Part shown: piece after piece, positions 19,084 through 27,700 of the stretch
Numbering within the stretch: position 1 is the first letter of the stretch
Layout of the letters: each line of letters begins with the position of its first letter
Origin: Anaerolineae bacterium
Lineage (GTDB): Bacteria > Chloroflexota > Anaerolineae > Promineifilales > Promineifilaceae
DNA: 64,000 nucleotides
Direction: 5' to 3'
Assembly (NCBI GenBank): GCA_030425205.1
Contig: JAUIAP010000003.1
Span: 124,001-188,000, forward strand
The notes under the pieces: model-generated
Databases searched by the model: none
What the model saw: only the letters and a program-made list of their open reading frames with translations
What the model was told of the DNA's origin: nothing
Made by a program: the position numbers and the translations under genes

Positions 19084-20127
19084 TTAAAGTTTTTCAAGAA
19101 CTGATTTCAGAATGTCAATCGCCTTTTCATATTCTGCCACGATGAGATGCTCGTGTGGCGTGTGGTCGAGGGAGCTGTCGCCGGGGCCGTAGGCAACGAT
19201 AGGGCATTGCCAGACGGGCGCGACGACGTTCATATCACTTGTGCCAGTTTTGACTTTGAAGCGTGGTTTTGTGCCAGCGCGACGCAGCGTAAGGTTGAAG
19301 GCACGGGCGAGAGGTGTTTTGTGGTCGGAGCGGTATGCGTGTTCGTGGCTGTGGGCATGGAGGATCGCATCGGTTGCCCATGCGCGGGTCATCTCCACAA
19401 ATGCGTCTGCGTCAAAGTCGAGTGGGGTGCGAATGCCGATACGAATTTCGGCCGAATCCCGCAACCCATCGCTCTCCGTCTGAAAACTGCGGATTGAGGG
19501 GATCAACTGGTCAAACAGCAGCGGTTTGTCGGCGTTGAAATCTTGAATGTACCTGTCAACTTGGTTCCACCATGCGATTGCGCTTTCTGCCACTCCGCTA
19601 GCTTGGCCGGCGGTGTGACCCATTTCGGCCGAAATTCGATAATCTAACAAGATGCGCCCCTTGTACCCCAGCGTCACTCCGTCCCAGCCGCTCGGCTCGC
19701 CGATGATGCAACAATCAGGCTGGTACTGCGATTTGACAAAGTGTGCCCCCTTGCTCGTCGCCGCTTCTTCCTCAACCGCGCCGATCACAATTAGCCGCGT
19801 ATCATCGTCAACCTCTGCAGCCGCCGCCGCCATCACAAACGTCGCCAATGGCCCCTTCGCATCAACCGATCCCCGACCGTGCAAAATCCCGTTTTCAAGT
19901 CGCACAGGAATATCTCCCGGAACGGTGTCGATATGTCCGAGCAACACAATTGTCTTCGCCGCATCCTCTCGACCACGAATCCCAACTGCATTTCCTGCCG
20001 CATCAATAAAGGCACGGTCATACACTAATGTTTCCATTGCAGCAACGAGGAATGCGGTCGCGTTTTGCTCTTCGCGTGAGAGACTGCGAATGGCAACGAG
20101 GTCGTGAATTAAATCAATTGCTCTCAT
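19084..20127 (-). CDS. lysK: LysK, [LysW]-lysine hydrolase
   Basis: This M20-family metallopeptidase of 347 residues should release lysine from the LysW carrier, the last step of the pathway. Metal-site motifs are [21 protein letters not shown] and [13 protein letters not shown], with the C-terminal H in LDHTPHEHL. Its start overlaps the lysJ stop by 14 bases, which suggests translational coupling. By sequence alone it could also act on LysW-ornithine (bifunctional forms exist in archaea), but the complete Lys cluster supports lysine. Confidence 0.9.
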   Translation of the reverse strand: MRAIDLIHDLVAIRSLSREEQNATAFLVAAMETLVYDRAFIDAAGNAVGIRGREDAAKTIVLLGHIDTVPGDIPVRLENGILHGRGSVDAKGPLATFVMAAAAAEVDDDTRLIVIGAVEEEAATSKGAHFVKSQYQPDCCIIGEPSGWDGVTLGYKGRILLDYRISAEMGHTAGQASGVAESAIAWWNQVDRYIQDFNADKPLLFDQLIPSIRSFQTESDGLRDSAEIRIGIRTPLDFDADAFVEMTRAWATDAILHAHSHEHAYRSDHKTPLARAFNLTLRRAGTKPRFKVKTGTSDMNVVAPVWQCPIVAYGPGDSSLDHTPHEHLIVAEYEKAIDILKSVLEKL

Positions 20128-21289
20128 GCAGTTCTCGCAGGACGCTGGTTAATGTTGTAATCAGTGACTCAATTTCTACTTGGGTAATCGTCAGCGGAGG
20201 CAAGAAGCGCAAGACGGTTCCGCCCGCATTCAAGACCATAAAGCCACGATCCATCAATGCCTGTAAAATCGGCGTGACACGCACACGCATATCAACGCCA
20301 ATCAATAGCCCCAATCCGCGCACTTCACGAATAAGCGGCGAGTTGATTTCCGCCAATCTCTCCTGAAAATACGCACCCATTTCTCGCGCATTCTCGACCA
20401 AATTTTCATCTTCGATGATGGCAAACGTCGCCAATGATGCCGCGCATGCCAGCGGGTTACCGCCAAACGTCGAGCCGTGCAAGCCCGGTTTGAGCGTATC
20501 GGCGACCGCTTGCGTGATCCCGGTCGCACCCATCGGCACACCGCCCGCGAGTGCTTTGCCAAGCGCGATGATGTCGGGCTGAATGCCCAGTTGTTCACTG
20601 GCGAACAGTGTTCCCGTGCGCCCCATGCCGGTCTGAATCTCATCGACAATCAGCAACGCCCCATGCTTATCACACAGTTCGCGCACAGCCTTAAAGTAGC
20701 GCGAGCTACCGACCCGCACGCCCCCTTCGCCTTGAACTGGCTCCAAAATCACGGCCGCCGTCTCGTCGTTGACAACGGCCGCTAATTTGGCGATGTTGCC
20801 AAATGGGACGTGTGCAAAATCGGCGACGAGTGGTTTGAACGGCTCACGGTACTTTGCGTTATGCGTCGCGGCGAGTGCGCCAAGCGTGCGACCGTGAAAG
20901 CCACGCATCGTGGCGACAAAGTTGTGGCGACCCGTCGCCAGCCGCGCAAATTTGATGGCCGCTTCGATGGCTTCTGTGCCTGAATTGCAGAGAAAGAAGC
21001 GGTCAAGACCAGCAGGGGTGACCTCTGCCAATTTTGCTAAAAGTTGCGCTCGTTTGTCGTTGTAGCCGAGTTCGGGCGCGGTCATGAGCGTAGCGGCTTG
21101 GTCGGCAATCGCGGCAACGAGTTGTGGGTGAGCGTGTCCCACGTTGGCGACGGAAATCCCCGTGCCAAAGTCGAGATACTCTTTGCCTTCGTTGTCCCAC
21201 AGGTGCGTTCCATCGCCGCGCACAAAGCAGACGTCGCGCTTGCCGTAGACACCGCTGGTGTGTTGGGATTCTTGTTCAATAAGGTTCAT
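20114..21289 (-). CDS. lysJ: LysJ, [LysW]-aminoadipate semialdehyde aminotransferase
   Basis: This class III PLP aminotransferase of 391 residues converts LysW-bound aminoadipate semialdehyde to LysW-lysine. The PLP lysine lies in PDIIALGKALAGGVPMGA, and the cofactor aspartate in LIVDEIQTGMGRTG. It belongs to the ArgD/LysJ group, and the operon assigns it to lysine. I prefer the ATG at 21289 because GGAAAG lies six bases upstream; another ATG at 21301 has no ribosome site. Confidence 0.9.
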   Translation of the reverse strand: MNLIEQESQHTSGVYGKRDVCFVRGDGTHLWDNEGKEYLDFGTGISVANVGHAHPQLVAAIADQAATLMTAPELGYNDKRAQLLAKLAEVTPAGLDRFFLCNSGTEAIEAAIKFARLATGRHNFVATMRGFHGRTLGALAATHNAKYREPFKPLVADFAHVPFGNIAKLAAVVNDETAAVILEPVQGEGGVRVGSSRYFKAVRELCDKHGALLIVDEIQTGMGRTGTLFASEQLGIQPDIIALGKALAGGVPMGATGITQAVADTLKPGLHGSTFGGNPLACAASLATFAIIEDENLVENAREMGAYFQERLAEINSPLIREVRGLGLLIGVDMRVRVTPILQALMDRGFMVLNAGGTVLRFLPPLTITQVEIESLITTLTSVLRELHESN

Positions 21290-21366
21290 GAAGCTTTCCA
21301 TAGCGATAGATGTACAGAGAATTTGGATGGCGCAAGGCGTTTCTGCTTTCCATCTCTGTATTCGAT

Positions 21367-22179
21367 TCAGCGCGTGATAACGGTGCCTTGCCCAGCGACT
21401 GCGGCCGCAACAGGACGCTCAATCCGCGCATCTCCTAACACGACGCGCCCAACGCCACCCTCAATTGCCTCTTTCGCCCCCAACAATTTGATCCGCATTC
21501 GACCTTCTGCGTATGTTTTGGCAACGTGATCGATGTCGTCAAATTGGATCTCTTTTAGTAGTGAGGATTCATCGGGGAATGCGGTCAACACGCCGGGTAT
21601 GTTGGAAAGGATGATTAGGTCGGTGGCTTGCAGTGCGCGAGCGGTTTCGGCCGATCCCCGATCCCCATCCACATTGATCGCCTCTCCTTCAAAACTGATC
21701 GCGGGAGGTGTCAATACGGGCAAGTAGCCACCATCCAGCAGCATATTTAGCAAGTCCGTGTTGATTTCCTCAACCGTACCCGTATAGTTGTCGCGCACGA
21801 CAAACTTGCGCCCATCCTCATCCACCGCACGCACCGCCTTCTTGCGCTTGCCACGCCACACACCACCATCAATCCCCGACAGTCCCACTGCATTTACGCC
21901 GAGTTTTTGCAATTTCTCAACGATCATCTTGTTCATCTTCCCGCAATAGACCATCTCAAAAATTTCAATCGTCTTTTTGTCGCTCAGACGACTTGTGTAA
22001 CCGCTTGGCGACGTGATGAACTTAGGCGGGTGTCCTAATGCTTCGGCAACAGCGTTTGTCTGACTGCTGCCGCCATGCACAAGGATGAGCCGCTGCCCGC
22101 CCTGCCACAGCCGCGCAATATCAGCGCAAACTGCATCGTAATCAATCCCTTCCGAACCACCTACTTTTACAACTATCAT
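21367..22179 (-). CDS. lysZ: LysZ, [LysW]-aminoadipate kinase
   Basis: This amino-acid kinase of 270 residues phosphorylates the gamma-linked aminoadipate on LysW. Its N-terminus IVVKVGGSEG and the loop LVHGGSSQTNAVAEALG are the ArgB-type ATP/substrate elements. NVDGDRGSAETARALQATDLIILSN near residue 190 closes the active site. It lacks an N-terminal extension and is similar in size to Thermus LysZ. The neighbours lysX and lysY separate it from a plain ArgB. It lies 48 bases after lysY. Confidence 0.92.
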   Translation of the reverse strand: MIVVKVGGSEGIDYDAVCADIARLWQGGQRLILVHGGSSQTNAVAEALGHPPKFITSPSGYTSRLSDKKTIEIFEMVYCGKMNKMIVEKLQKLGVNAVGLSGIDGGVWRGKRKKAVRAVDEDGRKFVVRDNYTGTVEEINTDLLNMLLDGGYLPVLTPPAISFEGEAINVDGDRGSAETARALQATDLIILSNIPGVLTAFPDESSLLKEIQFDDIDHVAKTYAEGRMRIKLLGAKEAIEGGVGRVVLGDARIERPVAAAVAGQGTVITR

Positions 22180-22227
22180 GGCTACTCTCTTAAACGTGAG
22201 AAAATTGTTCCACAGATGCTTGATTTT

Positions 22228-23253
22228 TTAGATTGGATGTAGTCCGACGAAGGTTAGACCCATCGTTTCCTCTAAACCCAACATCAGATTCATCGACTGA
22301 ACGGCCGAGCCGGCTGCACCCTTCATTAAATTATCAATCGCAGAAATAACGACGAGACGGTTACTATCAGCATCCAGCTCAAAACCGACATCGCAAAAGT
22401 TCGTTCCCGCCAGAATTTTCGGCTCTGGATAGCGATAAACGCCGCGCTTATCTTTAACGATGCGGATAAATGGCTCATCTTTATAGGCACTGCGAAATAG
22501 CTTCCAAACGTCTTTCTCCGTGATTGTCTTGTTGAGAAAGAGATGAGCTGTGCAGAGAACGCCGCGCACGAGTTCTACCGCCGTTGCGGAAAAATGCAGT
22601 TCGATGTCGCCCATTGCTTGCAGGATTTCAGCTTGATGGCGATGACCCGTCGGCGCAAATGAGCGCACGGCGTTGACGCGCTCGGGATGGTGGGTCGCAA
22701 GACTAAACTTGTTGCCACCCTCAGAGGAGCCGACCTTCACTTCGATGACGACGCGCTCGATCAGCCCAGCGCGTGCCAGCGGCAGCAGTGCGAGATTGGA
22801 GGCTGTCGCATTGCAACCGACACCAGAGACGTATTTTGTGTTGCGAATTGCATCGCGGTTGAGTTCGGGGAGGCCGTAAGCGAATTTTTCAAGCCATGCG
22901 GGGTTGAGATGGGGTTTGCCATACCATTTTTCATAGGCTGCGGGGGAAGTGAGACGAAAATCGGCCGAACAATCAACCACATACTCCCCAATCGCCGCCC
23001 ACTTCTCAATCTCACCCGCTGCCATCCCGTGCGGCAACGCCAAAAACAGCACATCACATGGTTGAATATCTTCTACATTGCTAAATTTCAGCGTCGTCGT
23101 TCCGCGTAAATTTGGGTGGGCCTGATGGACATAACTTCCTGCATATTGGCGTGACGTAATTTGCGCCACCTCAATCTCAGGATGCCCCAGCAATAGGCGC
23201 AACAGTTCGCCGCCCACATACCCTGACCCACCGATAATGCTCGCCTTAAGCAT
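22228..23253 (-). CDS. lysY: LysY, [LysW]-aminoadipyl phosphate reductase
   Basis: This NADPH-dependent reductase of 341 residues produces the LysW-bound semialdehyde. It has the nucleotide motif [16 protein letters not shown], the catalytic cysteine in [17 protein letters not shown], and the ArgC/LysY block VKVGSSEGG. The ATG at 23253 overlaps the lysX stop codon by eight bases (GGGGTGG upstream); an in-frame ATG four codons earlier is possible. The overlap points to coupled translation of X and Y. Confidence 0.92.
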   Translation of the reverse strand: MLKASIIGGSGYVGGELLRLLLGHPEIEVAQITSRQYAGSYVHQAHPNLRGTTTLKFSNVEDIQPCDVLFLALPHGMAAGEIEKWAAIGEYVVDCSADFRLTSPAAYEKWYGKPHLNPAWLEKFAYGLPELNRDAIRNTKYVSGVGCNATASNLALLPLARAGLIERVVIEVKVGSSEGGNKFSLATHHPERVNAVRSFAPTGHRHQAEILQAMGDIELHFSATAVELVRGVLCTAHLFLNKTITEKDVWKLFRSAYKDEPFIRIVKDKRGVYRYPEPKILAGTNFCDVGFELDADSNRLVVISAIDNLMKGAAGSAVQSMNLMLGLEETMGLTFVGLHPI

Positions 23254-24139
23254 AAGCCACCCCATTCAGATGACTCACGCCCTGCATCTTGCGCTCGGCA
23301 ACCTCAACCACATAATCGATCAGTTTGGCCGGAATGTTGACGCCGGTTGGCTTGATCGAGTTGCGGAACTCCATCGTGTAGTTGACTTCGTTAACCGACC
23401 AGTTGCCGTCTACATCCTCAAAGAGATCGACCGCAACAACGCCGCCGCCTACGGCTCTTGCCGCCGCCCGCGAAAGCTCGTCTACAATGCCCGTCACGGG
23501 ATAGGCAGCCGACTGCCCGCCGCGCGCCGTGTTGGTGATCCAATGTTCCGACGTGCGGCTAATCGCGCAAATCGTCTCGTCACCAACGACAAACGAACGA
23601 ATGTCGCGTCCGGCTGCCTTTTGGACATATTGCTGGATATAAAAGATGGCATGCAGATAGTTGCCGAGCGTCTCTTTGTGTTCGAGGATGGCTTCGGCCG
23701 ATTCCCGATCATTCACCTTCGTCAACAACCGTCCCCATGATCCAATTGCTGGCTTCAAAACGATGGGATACCCCATCTCTTCAATCGCCTCTAGCGCAGA
23801 TTCTTGCGTATAGGCAATCCGCACCTCTGGCGACGGAACGCCGTGCTGTTGCAACGCAATCGACGTATTTAGCTTACTCCCGCAAACTTCCGCCACGTGC
23901 GCATCATTGACCGTTGCAATCCCCCAACCATTCAAAATCTGTAACGTTGCCAACGCCCGCGAGTGGCTGACACAACGCTCCAAGATGACGTCATACTTTT
24001 CCCAATCAGAACGATCATCCAACCGTAGCTGAATTTTCCGCACATCGATCATCTCAAAGTCGAGTCTGCGTCTTTCCATCTCACGAATGAGCAGTTTTTC
24101 TTCCGCACGAATGCGGCTATATAGCATACCGATTTTCAT
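23246..24139 (-). CDS. lysX: LysX, alpha-aminoadipate-LysW ligase
   Basis: This 297-residue ATP-grasp enzyme ligates the amino group of alpha-aminoadipate to the C-terminal glutamate of LysW. Its features are [33 protein letters not shown] and the metal site [19 protein letters not shown]. The late motif [10 protein letters not shown] corresponds to the substrate-specificity region of LysX-type enzymes, which differs from the glutamate-specific ArgX form. It follows lysW after a short palindromic spacer. Confidence 0.93.
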   Translation of the reverse strand: MKIGMLYSRIRAEEKLLIREMERRRLDFEMIDVRKIQLRLDDRSDWEKYDVILERCVSHSRALATLQILNGWGIATVNDAHVAEVCGSKLNTSIALQQHGVPSPEVRIAYTQESALEAIEEMGYPIVLKPAIGSWGRLLTKVNDRESAEAILEHKETLGNYLHAIFYIQQYVQKAAGRDIRSFVVGDETICAISRTSEHWITNTARGGQSAAYPVTGIVDELSRAAARAVGGGVVAVDLFEDVDGNWSVNEVNYTMEFRNSIKPTGVNIPAKLIDYVVEVAERKMQGVSHLNGVAYA

Positions 24140-24142
24140 ATT

Positions 24143-24222
24143 TCAGCTTATAGCTAACGGTGTCCAGTCAACGGTGCACAGATTGATTTGCCTGTTTACC
24201 GTTAACCATCGACTGTTAAATG
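24143..24222. repeat. Iterated-word palindrome between lysX and lysW
   Basis: The left side has AGCTAACGGTGTCCAGTCAACGG and the right side ACCGTTAACCATCGACTGTT, whose words are mutually complementary (TAACGGT with ACCGTTA). It abuts the lysW stop codon. As it lies inside an operon, it may set the amounts of LysW and LysX messages by processing or partial termination. Confidence 0.5.
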
Positions 24223-24393
24223 CTATTCTCCCCAATCCTCTTCAACTTCTGGAGCCTCTTCGACCGTCACAGGATCGAGGCTAATGACCTCTAACTCTGT
24301 TCCGCAATCGGCACACTCGACAATCTCACCAACGATTGCATCGGCCGCAATCTCAACATCTGCTTCACATACTGGGCATTCAACTGTTTTCAT
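24223..24393 (-). CDS. lysW: LysW, amino-group carrier protein
   Basis: This small acidic protein of 56 residues carries pathway intermediates on its C-terminal glutamate. It has a zinc ribbon (C6, C9, C27, C30 in CPVC and CADC), an acidic body and the required C-terminus EDWGE. I chose the ATG at 24393, preceded by TTGGAGAAC. The frame is open upstream to 24525 through the terminator palindrome, but that extension has no family counterpart. It is the first structural gene of the cluster and lies directly behind the attenuator. Confidence 0.95.
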   Translation of the reverse strand: MKTVECPVCEADVEIAADAIVGEIVECADCGTELEVISLDPVTVEEAPEVEEDWGE

Positions 24394-24412
24394 CGTTTTG
24401 TTCTCCAAGATC

Positions 24413-24440
24413 AAAAAACCCGACCAAATTTGGTCGGGTT
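24413..24440 (-). terminator. Intrinsic terminator in the lysW leader (attenuator terminator)
   Basis: The 24-base perfect palindrome at 24417-24440 has arms AACCCGACCAAA and TTTGGTCGGGTT and is followed on the minus strand by six consecutive T residues (24418-24413). It ends about 20 bases before the lysW ATG, so it would stop transcription before the operon unless an alternative structure forms. Confidence 0.85.
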
Positions 24441-24520
24441 CTACTTTCAAATCACGTTTGCAGCAAAAAAAGACCAAACTGTTATGTATGGCGGCTCTTC
24501 TTATCCTTGCGGGTGATTTG
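24428..24520 (-). promoter_or_regulatory. Antiterminator and competing pairings of the lysine attenuator
   Basis: Minus-strand AGTTTGGTC (24480-24472) directly follows the leader peptide stop and can pair over nine positions with GACCAAATT (24435-24427) inside the 5' arm of the terminator, with one G-U pair. This would prevent the terminator. CAAATCAC (24520-24513), inside the leader peptide just before the Lys codons, pairs perfectly with GTGATTTG (24455-24448). A ribosome stalled on AAG codons would mask the latter, while one at the stop codon would mask the antiterminator strand. Confidence 0.7.
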
Positions 24521-24535
24521 TGCAATATTTTTCAT
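24482..24535 (-). CDS. Lysine-operon leader peptide MKNIAQITRKDKKSRHT
   Basis: This 17-residue open frame begins about four bases after the predicted transcription start and has no ribosome site, so it would be translated as a leaderless message. It contains Lys codons at positions 2, 10, 12 and 13 (AAG at 10, 12 and 13) and Arg codons at 9 and 15, a RKDKK control run just upstream of the antiterminator. Its place between a strong promoter and an intrinsic terminator before lysW is the classic arrangement of a translation-coupled attenuator. A protein role is not expected. Confidence 0.75.
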   Translation of the reverse strand: MKNIAQITRKDKKSRHT

Positions 24536-24545
24536 ATCGAGCAGA

Positions 24546-24573
24546 AGCATAACCGAAATTTTCAAACTGTCAA
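24546..24573 (-). promoter_or_regulatory. Promoter of the lysine operon
   Basis: On the minus strand a perfect TTGACA (24573-24568) and TATGCT (24551-24546) are separated by 16 bases. The predicted start near 24539 is followed almost at once by the leader peptide ATG at 24535. Confidence 0.75.
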
Positions 24574-24709
24574 TGGCACATGCATTCTTCAACAGACAGT
24601 TTGAATCATTTGAATTAGGTATAGAAAAAGGCACAGAATCTTTAATTAGAAATGAGGAAGGGCAAAACGCGCGTATGCCTGACATAAGACCTCAAAAAAA
24701 GTGAGAGAA

Positions 24710-24746
24710 GGTCAACTGTTGACCAAGTGATTAATTCGCCTATGGC
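24710..24746 (+). promoter_or_regulatory. Promoter with overlapping operator-like dyad for the beta-helix surface protein
   Basis: TTGACC (24719-24724) and TATGGC (24741-24746) are 16 bases apart. The perfect 15-base dyad GGTCAAC-T-GTTGACC at 24710-24724 covers the -35 element, a typical position for a repressor site. The regulator is unknown. Confidence 0.5.
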
Positions 24747-24792
24747 TCCCTACGCAAAAATACGTTTACACAATAAATTTCAGGAGATTGTA

Positions 24793-27700
24793 ATGATTCG
24801 CAAATATCTATTCGCGGCAGTACTCATTGTGTGCTGCCTCTTCATCGTTTCCCCAACCCTTGCTGGTTCGGCGACAACTGTAACGACAACGACCGACGAA
24901 TACGGCACAGGAGCAGCCTGCTCACTGCGCGAAGCTGTTCAAACGGTCAACGACGGTGCAAGTTTCGGCGGCTGTATCTTCGGCGGCAACACCGTTGTTG
25001 TCCCTGCTGGAACCTATATGCTAACCATCACGGGACGTGATGAAAATGCAAATGCGACAGGTGACCTTGACCTGTTAGCAGACATCGTCATCGAGGGTGC
25101 TGGCTCAGCCGCAGTGACAATAGACGGGATCGACAGCGATCGTGTCTTCCATGTTGGTAGCGGTATTTCCGCTGACATCAGTGGCGTTACTATCACGAAT
25201 GGTGATGCGGACGGCACGGACGTTCCCGCAACGGGTGGTGCTATTCTCAACGAGAGCGGCTCCCTTGCAGTCGCAAATAGCATCTTGATCGGCAACCATG
25301 CAGATCGTGCTGGTGGCGGTATCGAGGCCAATAACGGCAATGTGACCCTCAACAACGTTGATTTCACAGATAACACAACAGGTGACGTTCCCGGCAACGG
25401 TGGCGCGATGCATGTTTCAGGCGGCCCAACGATTGTGGTCAACGGCGGAACGGTATCGGGCAATGTCGCAGCGCGTGAGGGCGGTGGCTTCTGGAACGGC
25501 AGCGGCGTGATGACGGTCAACGGGACAACATTTAGCGACAACGAAGCGAATGGCGTGGAATCACACGATGGTGGTGGCGCATTGTTCAACAATGGTGGTC
25601 AGCTCGAAGTTTCAAATGCGGTCATCGACAACAACCGTGCGCTCGGCGCAGCGGGGTCAGGTGGCGGTATCTTCAACCTCGAAGGTGGCTTGTTCGTCGG
25701 AACGTCAACAATCAGCAACAACAGCGCAAGCCGCGCTGGTGGTGGGATTGAAGACAACACAGACGGCGACAAAGATCCAGGCGTGCCATCGCTCGAAGTC
25801 CTCAACACGACATTCCAAAGCAATAGCACAGGCTCTGCACCGGGTAACGGTGGTGCAATCCACATGACGGGCGACAGCATTGCCGAGATCACAGGTGGTG
25901 CGGCAATCAGCAACACGGCATCGGCCGAAGGTGGCGGATTCTGGAACAACGCAGGCGAGATGAATGTGAGTGGCACGACGTTCACGGGCAACTCGGCGGC
26001 AGGTGCAGATGCCACACAAGGTGGTGGCGCACTGTTTAACAACGGTGGCACGATGAGCGTCAGCGGAGCCACAATCACGGGCAACAGCGCAACAGGCGCA
26101 GCTGGTTCTGGTGGTGGCGCGTTGAGCGACGGTGGTGCATTGACCATCAGCAACTCAGCCTTCAACGGCAACATATCAAACCGTGCGGGTGGTGGCATCG
26201 AAACGACGTCTGGTGCGGCATTGACGCTGAACGGCGTTGATTTTGACGGCAATAGCACGGGTTCCGCACCCGGCAACGGTGGGGCAGTCCATGTGACTGG
26301 CGCAGCAACAACCGACATCACGGGTGGTACGGTTAGCAATAACACAGCATCGGCCGAAGGTGGCGGTTTCTGGAATGGTTCTGGCGTCATGAACGTGACA
26401 GGCACAACCTTCACAGGCAACGTTGCACAAGGTAACGACATCGCACAGGGTGGTGGCGCACTGTTCAACGCAGGTGGCACGCTCAATGTGGCGGATGCGG
26501 TATTGACCTCAAATAGCGCGACGGGAACAGGCGGCAACGAGTCTGGTTCTGGTGGCGGTATCCTCAATGACAACGGTGTGCTAACCGTTTCAGGCACGAC
26601 ATTCACTAGCAACTCGGCGATCCGTGCGGGTGGTGGTATCGAATCAAACGCACGCGAAGCAGCGAGCCGTGCAGCGACATTGGATATTAGTGACAGCATA
26701 TTCACAACCAACTCGACAGGTGCTGCACCCGGCAACGGTGGTGCAATCCACATCTCTGGTGCTGGCGACGCGACAATTAGCGGCGGTAGCGCAACGGGCA
26801 ACACAGCGTCGGCCGAAGGTGGCGGTTTCTGGAACGGCACTGGCACGATGAGTGTCACAGATGTTGATTTCACCAACAACAGTGCAGACGGCGACCCACT
26901 TGATCAAGGTGGTGGCGCATTGTTCAATGCTGGTGGTACGCTCAACGTGAGCGGCGGCACAATCTCTGGCAACAGTGCAACAGGTGCGGCTGGCTCTGGC
27001 GGCGGCATCCTTAATGATGGCGGCACGCTCAACGTCTCAAACGTGACAATCGAAGGCAATAGCGCCATCCGTGCGGGTGGTGGTATCGAAACCAACGCTG
27101 CGCTCACGCTTAATAACGTCGATTTCACCGACAACACAACGGGTGGCGCACCCGGAAATGGTGGTGCATTGCACGTTTCAGGCGGCCCAACGATTGTAGT
27201 CAACGGCGGTACGGTATCAGGCAATGTCGCAGCGCGTGAGGGCGGCGGCTTCTGGAACGGCAGCGGCGTGATGACGGTCAACGGAACAACATTTAGCGAC
27301 AACGAAGCGAACGGCGTGGAATCACATGATGGTGGTGGCGCGTTGTTCAACAACGGTGGACAACTTGAAGTATCAAATGCGGTCATCGACAACAACCGTG
27401 CGCTCGGCGCAGCGGGTTCAGGTGGCGGTATCTTCAACCTCGAAGGTGGCTTGTTCGTCGGAACGTCAACGATCAGCAACAACAGCGCAAGCCGCGCTGG
27501 TGGTGGGATTGAAGACAACACAGACGGCGACAAAGATCCAGGCGTGCCATCACTCGAAGTCCTCAACACGACATTCCAAAGCAATAGCACAGGGTCTGCA
27601 CCCGGTAACGGTGGTGCAATCCACATGACGGGCGACAGCATCGCGGAGATCACAGGTGGTGCGGCGATCAGCAACACGGCATCGGCCGAAGGTGGCGGCT

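Noticed and set aside
24394..24525. 44-residue N-terminal extension of lysW
   Set aside because: It would run through the terminator palindrome and matches no LysW. The ATG at 24393 has GGAG and the family start.
24574..24792. Lysine riboswitch upstream of the lysine operon
   Set aside because: The promoter lies at 24546-24573, leaving only about 145 bases of leader. That leader is explained by the peptide and terminator pairings, with no L-box core.
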